A DNA stretch of 55,138 bases from contig CAJULV010000021.1 of the NCBI GenBank assembly GCA_910587555.1, positions 9,961 to 65,098 on the forward strand. The letters are read 5' to 3'. Source of the DNA: an uncultured Acetatifactor sp. Its GTDB lineage: Bacteria > Bacillota > Clostridia > Lachnospirales > Lachnospiraceae. Positions 24,854 to 34,555 of the stretch are shown here, piece by piece. Within the stretch, counting starts at the first letter, position 1. Every line of letters begins with the position of its first letter. The notes under the pieces were generated by a model that was not told where the DNA came from, did no database searches, and saw only the letters and a list, made by a program, of their open reading frames with translations. A program made the position numbers and the translations under genes.

Positions 24854-26308
24854 TCAGTTGTCCTGCAGGAGTTCAATTCCTCTGCGGATTCTCGCCAAGG
24901 ACTCCTCCTTGCCCAGGACTTCCATGATTTCGGTGGCACCTGCAGGTGTGGTCTGTTTTCCGGATACGGCGGTACGGATGGGCCACATTACATAACCGTT
25001 CTTGCAGCCTTTCTTCTCCACATAACCGGCAAGCACCGCATAGAGCGCATCGTTGCTGTAATCCTCCTGTGCCTCCAGCAGCGGGAAGACCTCGGTAAGC
25101 ACTTCCAGGGAAGTCTCACCGTTTGTCTTCATTTTCTTGTGGGTGTACATCGCAGTGTCATATGCCGGCAGCTGCTCGAAGAAATCGACCATCTCCGTGA
25201 TATCCGGAAACACTTCGATGCGTGTCTTCACCATTGCGGCAACCTTCTTCAGGTCCTGGCCCTTCGTCAGCGCTTTCTCCAGGTAAGGTTCCGCCATCTC
25301 ATAGAATGCATCAAAGTCCATCGCCTTGATATATTCGCTGTTCATCCAGCGCAGCTTCACCAGGTCAAAAACCGTAGGGGATTTGCTGATCCTGCGGTAG
25401 TCAAACTCCTGAATCAGCTCGTCCAACGTAAAGATTTCACGATTGCTCTCCGGACTCCAGCCCAGAAGCGCGATAAAATTCACGATTGCTTCCGTCAGAA
25501 AGCCCTGCTCCGTCAAATCCTCAAAGGAAGCGCTCCCACCCCTCTTTGCCAGCTTCTTATGGTTCACATCGGTAACCAAGGGCAGATGAATATATTTGGG
25601 CGCCTCCCATCCGAATGCCTCGTAAAGCCTGGTGTATTTCGGAGAGGATGAGAGATACTCATTTCCCCTCACCACATGGGTGATGGCCATGGTATGGTCG
25701 TCCACCACATTTGCAAAGTTATATGTGGGGAAACCGTCTGACTTAATCAGTATCATGTCGTCCAGCTCCGCGTTTTCCACGGTGATATCCCCGTACAGCT
25801 CGTCATGGAAGGTTGTGGTACCCTCTGATGGATTGTTCTGGCGGATGACGAAGGGCTTACCTGCAGCCAGCCTGGCTTCCACTTCCTCCTTTGAAAGGGA
25901 CAGGCAGTGCTTGTCGTATATGGTAATCTCTTTTCCCTCCACCACTTCCGTCTTCAGAGACGCCAGCCGTTCCTTGTCGCAAAAGCAGTAATATGCCTCT
26001 CCCTTTTCAATTAATTCCTGCGCATACTTCATATAGATGCCGGTCTTGATCCTCTCGCTCTGCACATAGGGACCGTAGCCGCCGTCCTTATCCGGACCCT
26101 CGTCATGCTTAAGGCCGGTTTTCTCCAATGTACGGTAAATAATCTCGGTAGCCCCCTCCACATACCTCTCCTGGTCCGTATCCTCGATGCGGAGCATAAA
26201 GGAACCACCCTCATGCTTTGCGATGAGAAATTCATACAGCGCGGAGCGCAGATTGCCTACATGCATTCTTCCGGTAGGGCTGGGAGCATATCTTGTCCTG
26301 ATTTTCAT
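24854..26308 (-). CDS. gltX: Glutamyl-tRNA synthetase
   Basis: This class I synthetase charges tRNA-Glu. It has 484 residues from ATG 26308 (MKIRTRYAPSPTGRMHVGN); a TTG two codons upstream is in frame. The HIGH-like motif is MHVGN and the KMSKS-like motif is KLAKRGGS. LRIEDTDQERYVEGA and the C-terminal anticodon-binding helices are as expected. GAGGATTTGACA precedes the ATG. It appears monocistronic. Confidence 0.96.
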   Translation of the reverse strand: MKIRTRYAPSPTGRMHVGNLRSALYEFLIAKHEGGSFMLRIEDTDQERYVEGATEIIYRTLEKTGLKHDEGPDKDGGYGPYVQSERIKTGIYMKYAQELIEKGEAYYCFCDKERLASLKTEVVEGKEITIYDKHCLSLSKEEVEARLAAGKPFVIRQNNPSEGTTTFHDELYGDITVENAELDDMILIKSDGFPTYNFANVVDDHTMAITHVVRGNEYLSSSPKYTRLYEAFGWEAPKYIHLPLVTDVNHKKLAKRGGSASFEDLTEQGFLTEAIVNFIALLGWSPESNREIFTLDELIQEFDYRRISKSPTVFDLVKLRWMNSEYIKAMDFDAFYEMAEPYLEKALTKGQDLKKVAAMVKTRIEVFPDITEMVDFFEQLPAYDTAMYTHKKMKTNGETSLEVLTEVFPLLEAQEDYSNDALYAVLAGYVEKKGCKNGYVMWPIRTAVSGKQTTPAGATEIMEVLGKEESLARIRRGIELLQDN

Positions 26309-26478
26309 TGTCAAATCCTCTTTCTTCCTTCCGTGATTGCGGTGATATCACTTTATCATGGTTTCCATTGTAGTACTTTTTGCCGGAAACTGCAAGAATG
26401 AATCGCATGGAAAGCAGCTTTTCCCATGGCACCGCAATTTGGGTTCTGCGGACGGCGGGGAATCTGCCTGCCGGACAT

Positions 26479-27603
26479 TCAACCCCAGCCATCCTTTTCC
26501 GTATCTTTATGGATATCCCTGACAGGCGCACTGTATACCCATGTATTCTTAATCTGCCTGCCGATCTCATCATAAGTCCATCTCCGCCGGCTGCGTGCCA
26601 CACAGTTGGGGTCGTTGACCAGAAACCCCTCCGAATCATATCCGTAGATGACGATGAAATGCCCTCCTGCCGTGAATTCCCCGGGCTTCATGGAACAAAT
26701 GATAACGCTCCCCTTGTCCAGTTCCTCTTTCAGAATCCGGTCGGATGCCTTGGGCTGCCATACATTCAGGCCATGCATATCCGCCACATCCTCCAACAGC
26801 TTCCAGGCGGTGCCGGTTCCTGACATATAATAGCCGTTATCCATACTGTAATCGGCTATGACATCCGGGGTAAGGCTCTCGTCTCCCAGTAGGTAATAGA
26901 GAACCATGGACAGGCAGGTAGGCCCGCAGCCGGCCAGCCCCACATTGCTGCCGTCGCCATATTCCGCATACCCCCATCTGGGGTCCCACTGCAGAAACAG
27001 CGGAAATTCCTGTTTCTTTTCTGCTTTCGTCAGCCCTACGCCGGCAGCTTTTGCATCCGATGTCAGATAATTGCTTACAAAATCCGCCATCTCCGGATTA
27101 TTTGCCAGCGCCCCCAGCATTTCCTCCGGATATCTCGAATGGTTCCGCCAGATCTTCTCTATAACCTCATCTTCTTCTGCCAGTCTCTCCAGATACTTCA
27201 GTACCTCCGTCGGTTTCCGGTCCACCGGCTTATCCACCTCCGGCAGGCCGCAGAGTTCCACATAATCCACTTCCTCCGGCTCCTCGGCTTGTGCCGGATC
27301 CGTCCGGTTGTTAGGCGCAGCCTGGTACTGCGGACTTGACACCTCCTCCTGGCTCGCCACAAGCATTCCGTTCTCCGCATCCTGACGGGCTGTAGCCATC
27401 GCGGTCATGACCTGGTTCAGCGCCCTGTTCATATTCTTCAGCTGCGACTGCACCTTCAGCAAGAAGAACATATTCACTACCAGGAGTATGCACATAAACA
27501 GCAAATACATCTCAAACCTTTTCCTTGCCGAATATCTCTCCCCTGTTCTCTGCTGCATATGTCCCCTCCTGTTTTCTCTCTGGTATCCTCTGCTGTTGCT
27601 CAT
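26479..27603 (-). CDS. Membrane-anchored C39-like cysteine peptidase
   Basis: The C-terminal half is a papain-fold C39-like peptidase domain. It shows FPLFLQWDPRWGYAEYGDG, catalytic Cys in LAGCGPTCLSMVLYYL, His in AGGHFIVIYGYD and Asp in FLVNDPNC. A membrane segment (YLLFMCILLVVNMFFLL) lies near the N-terminus after a basic cytoplasmic stretch, then a coiled linker and a region rich in Glu. I prefer ATG 27603 (MSNSRGYQRE) because of GGAGGGACGA; ATG 27654 with GGAG nine bases upstream is also plausible. It faces the outside, possibly acting on peptides or cell wall. It is not next to a bacteriocin transporter. Confidence 0.85.
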   Translation of the reverse strand: MSNSRGYQRENRRGHMQQRTGERYSARKRFEMYLLFMCILLVVNMFFLLKVQSQLKNMNRALNQVMTAMATARQDAENGMLVASQEEVSSPQYQAAPNNRTDPAQAEEPEEVDYVELCGLPEVDKPVDRKPTEVLKYLERLAEEDEVIEKIWRNHSRYPEEMLGALANNPEMADFVSNYLTSDAKAAGVGLTKAEKKQEFPLFLQWDPRWGYAEYGDGSNVGLAGCGPTCLSMVLYYLLGDESLTPDVIADYSMDNGYYMSGTGTAWKLLEDVADMHGLNVWQPKASDRILKEELDKGSVIICSMKPGEFTAGGHFIVIYGYDSEGFLVNDPNCVARSRRRWTYDEIGRQIKNTWVYSAPVRDIHKDTEKDGWG

Positions 27604-27956
27604 TCGTCCCTCCGATAATTCCGGGTATTTACCTTTGAACCTGCTTTCTGACATGAATGTACGCTCCGCAAACACCCGTTTTCCGTTCTTTTCCTACAGT
27701 CTATCCCCTATATGTCACTAACTTTTTACATAAATGTATCATAATTGTAAACAAAGCACAACCGTCAGAAATGATCAGGGAAAATATTTTCCAGAACCCG
27801 CATGAACTCACAGATGCTCAGACAAGTAAAAACAGACAAACTGCTTTCCTGCAAGTTTTGACCCGAACAAAGCCGGCGCAGCGGACTACGCCAACCGGAT
27901 TCGGGGCAAAACTCACGCAAGGCCAGGCGTGCGGCTTTATACGGCACGCTGCCGCC
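27604..27956. other. Intergenic region with long imperfect palindrome, no gene seen
   Basis: Between ackA and the peptidase gene. The main feature is the palindrome at 27854-27913. GCGTGC and GCACGC near 27930-27952 form a further small hairpin directly after ackA. Confidence 0.5.
27854..27913. repeat. 60-base imperfect palindrome downstream of ackA
   Basis: AGTTTTGACCCGAAC (27854-27868) faces ATTCGGGGCAAAACT (27899-27913), 13 of 15 paired. The interior again contains GCCGG/CCGG and GGCG/CGCC pairs, so the whole stretch can fold as one long hairpin. It may be an ackA terminator, a REP-type element or a structured RNA. Confidence 0.5.
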
Positions 27957-29153
27957 TTATCCCACCAGGCGTACGGTCTCCCTGGCAATAGCAAGCTCTT
28001 CATTGGTGGGAATCACCATCACGGTGGTCCTGCTCCCGGGTGTAGTAACCGCAATGTCCTCTCCGCGCTTATGATTCGCCTCCTCGTCAAGCTCTATGCC
28101 GAGATAGCCGAGATGTTCGCACACAAAACTGCGGACCAGCGGGGCATTCTCACCGACTCCCGCCGTAAAGCAAATCACATCCACGCCGTTCATGGCGGCC
28201 ACATAAGAGCCGATATATTTTGCCACGCGATAGCAATATGTCTTCAGTGCGCGGATTGCATTCACATCCCCCTTGTTGTAGCCGTCTTCCAGATCACGGA
28301 AGTCGGACGAAAGGTTTTCGGAAAGTCCCAGCACACCGGATTTCTTGTTCAGCACCGACATAATCTCATCAATGCCCTTTCCCTCCTTATGGGCGAGAAA
28401 TTCGATAATGGCAGGGTCGATATCCCCGGAACGGGTTCCCATGATCAGACCTTCCAGCGGAGTCAGGCCCATGGAGGTATCCACGCATTTTCCGTTCTTT
28501 ACGGCGGATATGCTGGCGCCGTTGCCCAGGTGGCAGACAATGATTTTCAGCTCGTCATATTGTTTGCCCAGAACCGCCGCAGCCCTTGCGGATACATAGG
28601 AATGGCTGGTTCCGTGGAAGCCGTATCTCCGTATCTTGTATTTCCGATAATATTCATACGGAAGGCCGTATAAATAGGCTTCCTCCGGCATGGTCTGGTG
28701 AAAAGCCGTATCGAACACACCCACCATGGGCGTATTCGGCATCAGCTTTCTGCAGGCATTGATGCCGATAAGGTTGGCCGGGTTGTGCAGGGGAGCAAGG
28801 TCGTTGCATTCCTCCACCGCAGCCAGCACCTCCGCGTCAATGACTACGGATTCCGCAAATTTCTCTCCGCCATGCACCACGCGATGTCCCACCGCTCCGA
28901 TTTCATCCAGATTCTTAACCACACCCGTCTTCGGATTGGTCAGGGCTTCCAGAACCAGGCGAATTGCCTCCGTGTGGTCAGGCATGGGGCTAATGGCCTT
29001 CTCTTTTTCGCCGCCCTCCGGCGCATAGGTAATCATGCTTCCGTCGATGCCGATTCTCTCGCAGAGTCCCTTTGCAAGGCACTTTTCTGACTCCGAATCA
29101 ATCAATTGAAATTTCAGGGAAGAACTCCCGCAGTTAATTACAAATACTTTCAT
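27957..29153 (-). CDS. ackA: Acetate kinase
   Basis: It transfers phosphate between acetyl phosphate and ADP, giving ATP at the end of mixed-acid fermentation. It has 398 residues, full length. Landmarks are the N-terminal VFVINCGSSSLKFQL, VGHRVVHGGEKF, GVFDTAFHQTMPEEAYLYGL, RRYGFHGTSHSYVS and VCHLGNGASISAVKNG, and FTAGVGENAPLVR near the end. It follows pta by 95 bases on the same strand, the usual operon. Confidence 0.97.
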   Translation of the reverse strand: MKVFVINCGSSSLKFQLIDSESEKCLAKGLCERIGIDGSMITYAPEGGEKEKAISPMPDHTEAIRLVLEALTNPKTGVVKNLDEIGAVGHRVVHGGEKFAESVVIDAEVLAAVEECNDLAPLHNPANLIGINACRKLMPNTPMVGVFDTAFHQTMPEEAYLYGLPYEYYRKYKIRRYGFHGTSHSYVSARAAAVLGKQYDELKIIVCHLGNGASISAVKNGKCVDTSMGLTPLEGLIMGTRSGDIDPAIIEFLAHKEGKGIDEIMSVLNKKSGVLGLSENLSSDFRDLEDGYNKGDVNAIRALKTYCYRVAKYIGSYVAAMNGVDVICFTAGVGENAPLVRSFVCEHLGYLGIELDEEANHKRGEDIAVTTPGSRTTVMVIPTNEELAIARETVRLVG

Positions 29154-29248
29154 CGCAGTTATTCCTTTCTGTTCCTCTCGTTCCTTCTCTATTTACACCC
29201 CGTGCAGCCAGGCGCACCAGGTATGTTACAACTAACCCTGCCCATTCC

Positions 29249-30253
29249 TCAGTCCGCCAGCTGTGCCTGCACGGCGGTAATAGCCACTACACCCACGATA
29301 TCCTGCCAGGAACACCCCCTGGACAGGTCATTGACGGGCTTCGCAATCCCCTGAAGCATAGGTCCGTAAGCTTCGGCGCCTCCCAGTCTCTGCACCAGCT
29401 TGTAACCAATGTTGCCCGCGTCCAGATTGGGGAATATCAAAATATTGGCACGGCCTCCCACTGGGCTTCCGGGAGATTTGGACTTGGCCACGCCGGGAAC
29501 CAGCGCCGCATCCAGCTGCAGTTCCCCGTCGATGGTCAGATGCGGGTACTGCTCCCTGGCAATCCTGGTAGCCTCCACCACCTTGTCCACCATCTCATGT
29601 TTCGCGCTTCCCTTGGTGGAATGGCTCAGCATGGCGATCACGGGTTTGGGTCCGATCAGTGACTTAAAGCTTCTGTATGAAGTCTCGGCAATGGCCGCAA
29701 GTTCTTCCGCATTGGGGTCCTGGTTCAGCCCGCAGTCGGCAAAAAGAAAGGTTCCGTTCTCTCCCTGATCCTTAAACTGGGTGTCCATGACAAAAAACGC
29801 GGACACAAGCTTCACACCGGGCGCGGTCTTTAAAATCTGCAGGGCAGGCCTGAGGGTATCCGCCGTGGAATGGCATGCACCGGCTACCATGCCGTCTGCA
29901 TCTCCGGCCTTCACCATCACGATGCCGAAGGTCAGATAATCATTCAGCAAAATCTCCCTTGCTTTCTCTTCCGTCATCCCCTTCGCCTTCCTGGTCTCAT
30001 ACAGAAGATTCACATATCCGTCCAATTTCGGCGTATCGGCAGGATCTATAATGGTAACACCGGTAAGGTCAACCTCCAGCCAGCCGGCGCCGTCGGTGAT
30101 CTTCTCCTCGTTTCCGATCATGATGATATCGGCAATTCCCTCTTCCACGATCTTTGCCGCAGCCAGCAGTGTCCTCTTATCCTTGGACTCCGGCAATACA
30201 ATTGTTTTCCTGTCGAGCTTGGCTCTGTCCTTAATCTTGTCAATATATGACAT
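29249..30253 (-). CDS. pta: Phosphate acetyltransferase
   Basis: It converts acetyl-CoA and phosphate to acetyl phosphate. It has 334 residues, the short single-domain form typical of Clostridia, without the N-terminal DRTGG part of the enterobacterial enzyme. Motifs are KTIVLPESKDKRTLLAA, DGMVAGACHSTADTLRPALQ, MLSHSTKGSAKH and NILIFPNLDAGNIGYKL-type sequence. AAAGGAGAACGGAT precedes the ATG. It is the first gene of pta-ackA. Confidence 0.97.
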   Translation of the reverse strand: MSYIDKIKDRAKLDRKTIVLPESKDKRTLLAAAKIVEEGIADIIMIGNEEKITDGAGWLEVDLTGVTIIDPADTPKLDGYVNLLYETRKAKGMTEEKAREILLNDYLTFGIVMVKAGDADGMVAGACHSTADTLRPALQILKTAPGVKLVSAFFVMDTQFKDQGENGTFLFADCGLNQDPNAEELAAIAETSYRSFKSLIGPKPVIAMLSHSTKGSAKHEMVDKVVEATRIAREQYPHLTIDGELQLDAALVPGVAKSKSPGSPVGGRANILIFPNLDAGNIGYKLVQRLGGAEAYGPMLQGIAKPVNDLSRGCSWQDIVGVVAITAVQAQLAD

Positions 30254-30793
30254 ATCCGTTCTCCTTTCCGATATCTTCTCACCAATTTCTGCCGCCCGCT
30301 TTCACAGGGCCTTTCCCGCCGAAAACAGAATCCTGCTTCCCGAACGCCGGGATTGATACGGGGCTGCCATAAATTATTAATATAATTTTTACTTAACAAA
30401 CCGGATTATTCATATTATACTAAAAACAGGTAAAATACACAAGGACAAATATGCGGTTATTTGTATATTTTAAGGTACATTCTTCCAGGGAATATTACAA
30501 TATGCCTATAATCCGGCACATGTAAGCCCTTTCATGCATGTTATTTTTTTCACATTGTCCTTTTATATTTATGTACGGAATATCGTTAATCAGACAGGGC
30601 AGATCGCCGCAATGCCCTCCCGCCGGATCCAGGGAATACTGCCAGGGGCGGCAAAGCCTGCCGCTTTTGGAAAGCTCCTCCCGCCGGGTCCGGGGTACAT
30701 CCGGAGAACGCCTTTTTTCGGCAGCAGGCACTGCGGATGACCGCACAGCCATGACAGGCGGCCAGCATAGAACCAAAAATCAGGAGAATTTCT
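30254..30793. other. Intergenic region between divergent pta and tmcAL
   Basis: The left 250 bases are AT-rich and hold the pta promoter candidate. The right 200 bases are GC-rich with small inverted repeats, including GCCTGCCG and CGGCAGCAGGC near 30657-30732. No open frame with a ribosome site was found, so I see no gene. Confidence 0.5.
30414..30442 (-). promoter_or_regulatory. Candidate pta promoter
   Basis: On the minus strand TTGTGT (30442-30437), a 17-base spacer and a perfect TATAAT (30419-30414). The -35 is weak. The implied leader is about 150 bases. Confidence 0.4.
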
Positions 30794-32221
30794 ATGAAAG
30801 TGAACGGAATCGTAGCGGAATACAACCCTTTCCATAACGGGCATAAATATCAAATGGCGCTATCGAAGCAGCTTACAGGCGCCGACTTTACAATCGTGGT
30901 CATGAGCGGCAATTTCGTACAGCGGGGCGCACCCGCCCTGGTAAACAAACATCTGCGTGCGGAGATGGCGCTGCGCTGCGGGGCCGACCTGGTGCTGGAG
31001 CTGCCTGCGCTGTACGCCACGGCAAGTTCGGAGTATTTCGCCGCCGGATCCGTGGCGCTGTTGGATAAGCTGGGGGTGGTGAGCCATCTGTGCTTCGGCA
31101 GCGAATGCGGTGATGCTGCGGCACTTGAGAAGCTTGCGGCTTTTTTAGCGGCGGAGCCGGAATCTTACCGCTCTGCCTTAAAGCAGCTGTTAAAACAGGG
31201 GCTGTCCTATCCGGACGCCAGGGCCAGGGCGCTTTCCGGGCTGGCAGATCCCCCTGCCCGCGGACGGAATGTGCCTTCCGCACCGGCAGACGCTTCCGGC
31301 GGCGCAGAGACCGCACAGATCCCCGGGACAGAAACGCTCCCGGGCAATTGCGCCTCTATCCTCTCCTCCCCCAATAACATCCTCGGGATTGACTATATAA
31401 AGGAATTATTCAAACGCAAAAGCGTCATTGCACCTGTGACGATAAAAAGGCTGGGCGCCGGATACCACGACGCTTTATCCGCTGCGGAACGGGCCTGTAT
31501 GGAGGCGAAATCCAAACCATCCGACAGTGCTTTCCCTCCTGCCATTCCGAATTCGCCCGGTCCCGCAGACATGCCGGCACATTCCGATATGCCTCCCGCC
31601 TCCGCCCTTGCCCTCCGTCAGGCGCTGCAGGAAGGCCAGTCTCCGGAAAGGCTGCGTCCCTTTATACCGGAAGAAATATGGCCGCTTCTGGACAGCTGCA
31701 TGTCCGAAGCCCGTCTCCTGTACCCGGATTCCCTCTCCGGCGTATTGTATTACAAGCTGCTCTTAGAAAGAGAACAGGGCTATGAAAAATACCTTGATGT
31801 CTCCCCAGACCTCTCAAACCGCATCCGCAACAGCCTGAACGGCTTCACCGGCTTCGGTTCCTTTTGTGATACGCTGAAGACAAAAGCTTTCACCCATACC
31901 AGGATCAGTCGATGCCTGCTGCACATTCTGCTGGGCATCACCCAGGAGGATATGGCGGCCGGCAGGGCGCAGGATTATGTCCCTTATGCCAGAGTCCTGG
32001 GATTCCGCAGAGACGCCCGGCCGCTGCTGCACGCGGTCAGGGAGCATTCCGCCGTCCCCCTCGTCACCAAACTTGCAGATACGGCAAAAAACCTGCCGGC
32101 AGATGCCGGAAGGCTTTTCAATCTGGATATCCTTTCCGCCGAAATCTACAAAGGGCTGGCATACGGCGGCACCGGATGGCCTGCACCCAATGAAATCTCG
32201 ACTCCGCCTGTCATCCTGTAA
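30794..32221 (+). CDS. tmcAL: tRNA(Met) cytidine acetate ligase
   Basis: It is a YlbM-family enzyme that makes N4-acetylcytidine at the wobble base of elongator tRNA-Met using acetate and ATP. The nucleotidyltransferase core is clear: VNGIVAEYNPFHNGHKYQM with the HxGH motif, VVMSGNFVQRGAPALVNK, and NNILGIDYIKELF. AGGAGAATTTCT precedes the ATG. At 475 residues it is longer than the usual 400 or so. The extra length is two Pro/Ala/Ser-rich insertions, around residues 150-195 and 240-275, that look like disordered loops. It is adjacent to and divergent from pta-ackA, which would supply acetate. Confidence 0.9.
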   Translation: MKVNGIVAEYNPFHNGHKYQMALSKQLTGADFTIVVMSGNFVQRGAPALVNKHLRAEMALRCGADLVLELPALYATASSEYFAAGSVALLDKLGVVSHLCFGSECGDAAALEKLAAFLAAEPESYRSALKQLLKQGLSYPDARARALSGLADPPARGRNVPSAPADASGGAETAQIPGTETLPGNCASILSSPNNILGIDYIKELFKRKSVIAPVTIKRLGAGYHDALSAAERACMEAKSKPSDSAFPPAIPNSPGPADMPAHSDMPPASALALRQALQEGQSPERLRPFIPEEIWPLLDSCMSEARLLYPDSLSGVLYYKLLLEREQGYEKYLDVSPDLSNRIRNSLNGFTGFGSFCDTLKTKAFTHTRISRCLLHILLGITQEDMAAGRAQDYVPYARVLGFRRDARPLLHAVREHSAVPLVTKLADTAKNLPADAGRLFNLDILSAEIYKGLAYGGTGWPAPNEISTPPVIL

Positions 32222-32244
32222 GACACGCTCCGGCGTAGCCGGAC

Positions 32245-34458
32245 TCACTCCTGTACCATATTCTTAACCCGGTTCTGGACAATATCCGCAGCATCCTCAT
32301 ACTCCCTGGCACCGGACAGGCAGGGGGACATCTCTTCCACTATGATATTGATGATTTCTTCCCGGATACCCTCTCTTGGGGTAAAATCAGCCTTGTCGAT
32401 AATCGCATATATCTGTTCCAGATCTTCCTCCGGTATGCAGTCATAGTCTTCTGCCATATCAGGCCCCAGTATGATATGTATTCCCCTTTCTGCCTCTTTC
32501 GCCGCCATTTCTTCAAGCCTGTCCCGCCGGGCAGGCAGAAAAGTATAGATCCCCTGCTCCCGTGCAAGAAAAGATTCGATAAACTGCCATGCCCCTTCTT
32601 TTTTATCAGAAGCAGCCACAATGCCCAGCTGGTTGATCGCTGTCCCATGATGTACAGCCCCTCCCCCAACAGTGGGATATCCCGCCACAGTAATTTCCTC
32701 TCCAAAATACGCCCTTGCAATCATCAAAGTCTCCAGACTGTTAACTAATGTCAATATATCAAGCAGACGTTCTTCCGGCATGGTTCCGAGCAAAGTCTCC
32801 ATGGGAATCTCCTCACTGTCCGCGCCATCAGAATGCTCCACCACCCATTTTATAAAAGCGATGAATTCCTCACTGTCAAAATAACATTCTCCCCTTTCCC
32901 AATCTACAAACGCTTCCAATATATAATCTCTGAAAAATTCCCTCATCATGGCCGAAAAACTGTTATTAATAAACAGTCTCGCCCGGGAATGGCTCTCCGC
33001 AAGCGCCATTGCCTCCGCCGCGCTCCAGCCTGTCCTGCTTCCCAGCTGCGAAGTCCGCCCGATAACCGTAGTGCAGGTAATCTCATCCGGAATGCACACC
33101 AGCCGTCCTTTCACGGTACACGCCTCTAAAACAGATTCTATGAAATCTTCCTTGTCCAGCACATTGCTGCCTTCCAGGTAAGGCATCAAATCCTCCAACA
33201 CATCCTTTTGCCCATACTTTACATAATCCATATAAGTCAGATTGATCAAATCTGGCGGATTGGAAGAAACCAGTTCTGCGTCCAGCCTTGTCGGGTCCGT
33301 ATGCCGAATGGTAATGTGATAGTCTTCGCTGTTTCTGTTGAATTCCATTACATATTGTTCCAGTTTGTCATACAGGAGATCGCCTGCTTCCATTACCAGG
33401 ACTTCTTTTTCAGGTAACTCCTCTACCGGGGTCTTCGCAAGAAGATAGAACTTCCGTTCCTGTAAACCTGACTGTCCGAAGACACTGAGTTCCACAGCCA
33501 TCCTGTCTTCTGAAAGCAGAAGCATGGTAAAATCCGAGTCGCAGGCCAGGTTGCTGTCTCCCCAACAAAGCACAGTCTCCCAAGAACCGTTTTCTTTCCT
33601 GTATCGATAGAGCATCCCGTCGCTGCCGGTATAAAACAGCCCCTGCCGGGAACCGCTGAACATACCGTCACTGCAGGGGCCCGCCAGACGTTCCAGCCGA
33701 TAAGAACCGGATTGCCTGTCCGCAACAACTTCCTGTACCGCATTATCAAAAACATTCACCTGTTCATAATAGACAGCCCCCGCTTCTCCCTCTAGCAGTT
33801 CAGCTATTTCCCCTTCTGCCACAGAAATCTTTTCCAGCAGCCTTCCCTTTTCGTCAATGGCGAAAAGGAAATCCTCCGTCAATACGTAAATCCGGTCCTC
33901 CCTGCCAAGTGCCACCGAACAGGCCCTGCCAGGCAGGGAAACACAGAACTCCTCGCTGCCATCTGGCTGCTGCTTTATCAGGATATAACCTTTCTCTTCC
34001 ACATCGTCGACCAATAAGCCATCCATGCCCTCCAGCGGACGCAGAATCGGTATATCCCTGACATCCAGCCTCTCCATCAGATAGTAAAGACAGCCTTCCT
34101 CATCCACAGTATAATCCCGAATATATCCTGTAGGGCCGCCTGTCCGGAGACAGGACTCTCCTACAGGCAGCCCGGACTGTTTCAAGGAATCATTCTCTTT
34201 CATGGAGAGTATCTCTTCCACCGGAAACCTGCGCAGCTCATCCCTTCTGCCCTCACTGTTCCTGCTGCGATAGTAGACATAATCTCCGGCGACTTTAAAT
34301 TTTTCGAAAGTCATCTGTTTCAAATCAATCTGCTGTGTTGTATAGACATAACCGTCTATGCCCAGTTGGCTGCTTTCTTTTTGTTTACCGCAGCCAGACA
34401 GCACCGGCAGGACCAGCAGAATATAACACAGCAATTTCAAATAGCTCTTTTTTCCCAC
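32245..34458 (-). CDS. Lipoprotein: propeller-like domain plus solute-binding protein
   Basis: I choose the GTG at 34458, which follows GAGGAGGGAGTATCTTTC and begins a lipoprotein signal (VGKKSYLKLLCYILLVLPV) with lipobox LSGC; this gives 737 residues. An ATG at 34533 is in frame but puts 25 odd residues before the signal. Residues 30-370 contain repeated strand patterns such as VAGDYVYYRSRN and EDRIYVLTEDFLFAIDEKG, like beta-propeller blades. Residues 390-730 resemble family 1 extracellular solute-binding proteins (PPDLINLTYMDYVKYGQ and WQFIESFLAREQGIYTF). No ABC permease is adjacent, so it may be a surface sensor rather than a transporter part. Confidence 0.8.
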   Translation of the reverse strand: MGKKSYLKLLCYILLVLPVLSGCGKQKESSQLGIDGYVYTTQQIDLKQMTFEKFKVAGDYVYYRSRNSEGRRDELRRFPVEEILSMKENDSLKQSGLPVGESCLRTGGPTGYIRDYTVDEEGCLYYLMERLDVRDIPILRPLEGMDGLLVDDVEEKGYILIKQQPDGSEEFCVSLPGRACSVALGREDRIYVLTEDFLFAIDEKGRLLEKISVAEGEIAELLEGEAGAVYYEQVNVFDNAVQEVVADRQSGSYRLERLAGPCSDGMFSGSRQGLFYTGSDGMLYRYRKENGSWETVLCWGDSNLACDSDFTMLLLSEDRMAVELSVFGQSGLQERKFYLLAKTPVEELPEKEVLVMEAGDLLYDKLEQYVMEFNRNSEDYHITIRHTDPTRLDAELVSSNPPDLINLTYMDYVKYGQKDVLEDLMPYLEGSNVLDKEDFIESVLEACTVKGRLVCIPDEITCTTVIGRTSQLGSRTGWSAAEAMALAESHSRARLFINNSFSAMMREFFRDYILEAFVDWERGECYFDSEEFIAFIKWVVEHSDGADSEEIPMETLLGTMPEERLLDILTLVNSLETLMIARAYFGEEITVAGYPTVGGGAVHHGTAINQLGIVAASDKKEGAWQFIESFLAREQGIYTFLPARRDRLEEMAAKEAERGIHIILGPDMAEDYDCIPEEDLEQIYAIIDKADFTPREGIREEIINIIVEEMSPCLSGAREYEDAADIVQNRVKNMVQE

Positions 34459-34555
34459 GAAAGATACTCCCTCCTCTAAGAATAGCCTTTTTTCAAAAAA
34501 CGGCCTCATTTCCACTTCGGGCAAATGCCTCATATTTTTCGTTTGACCGTGTAGT

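Noticed and set aside
27765..27947. 60-codon minus-strand frame after ackA
   Set aside because: It runs through the palindrome at 27854-27913, lacks a ribosome site and has no recognisable product.
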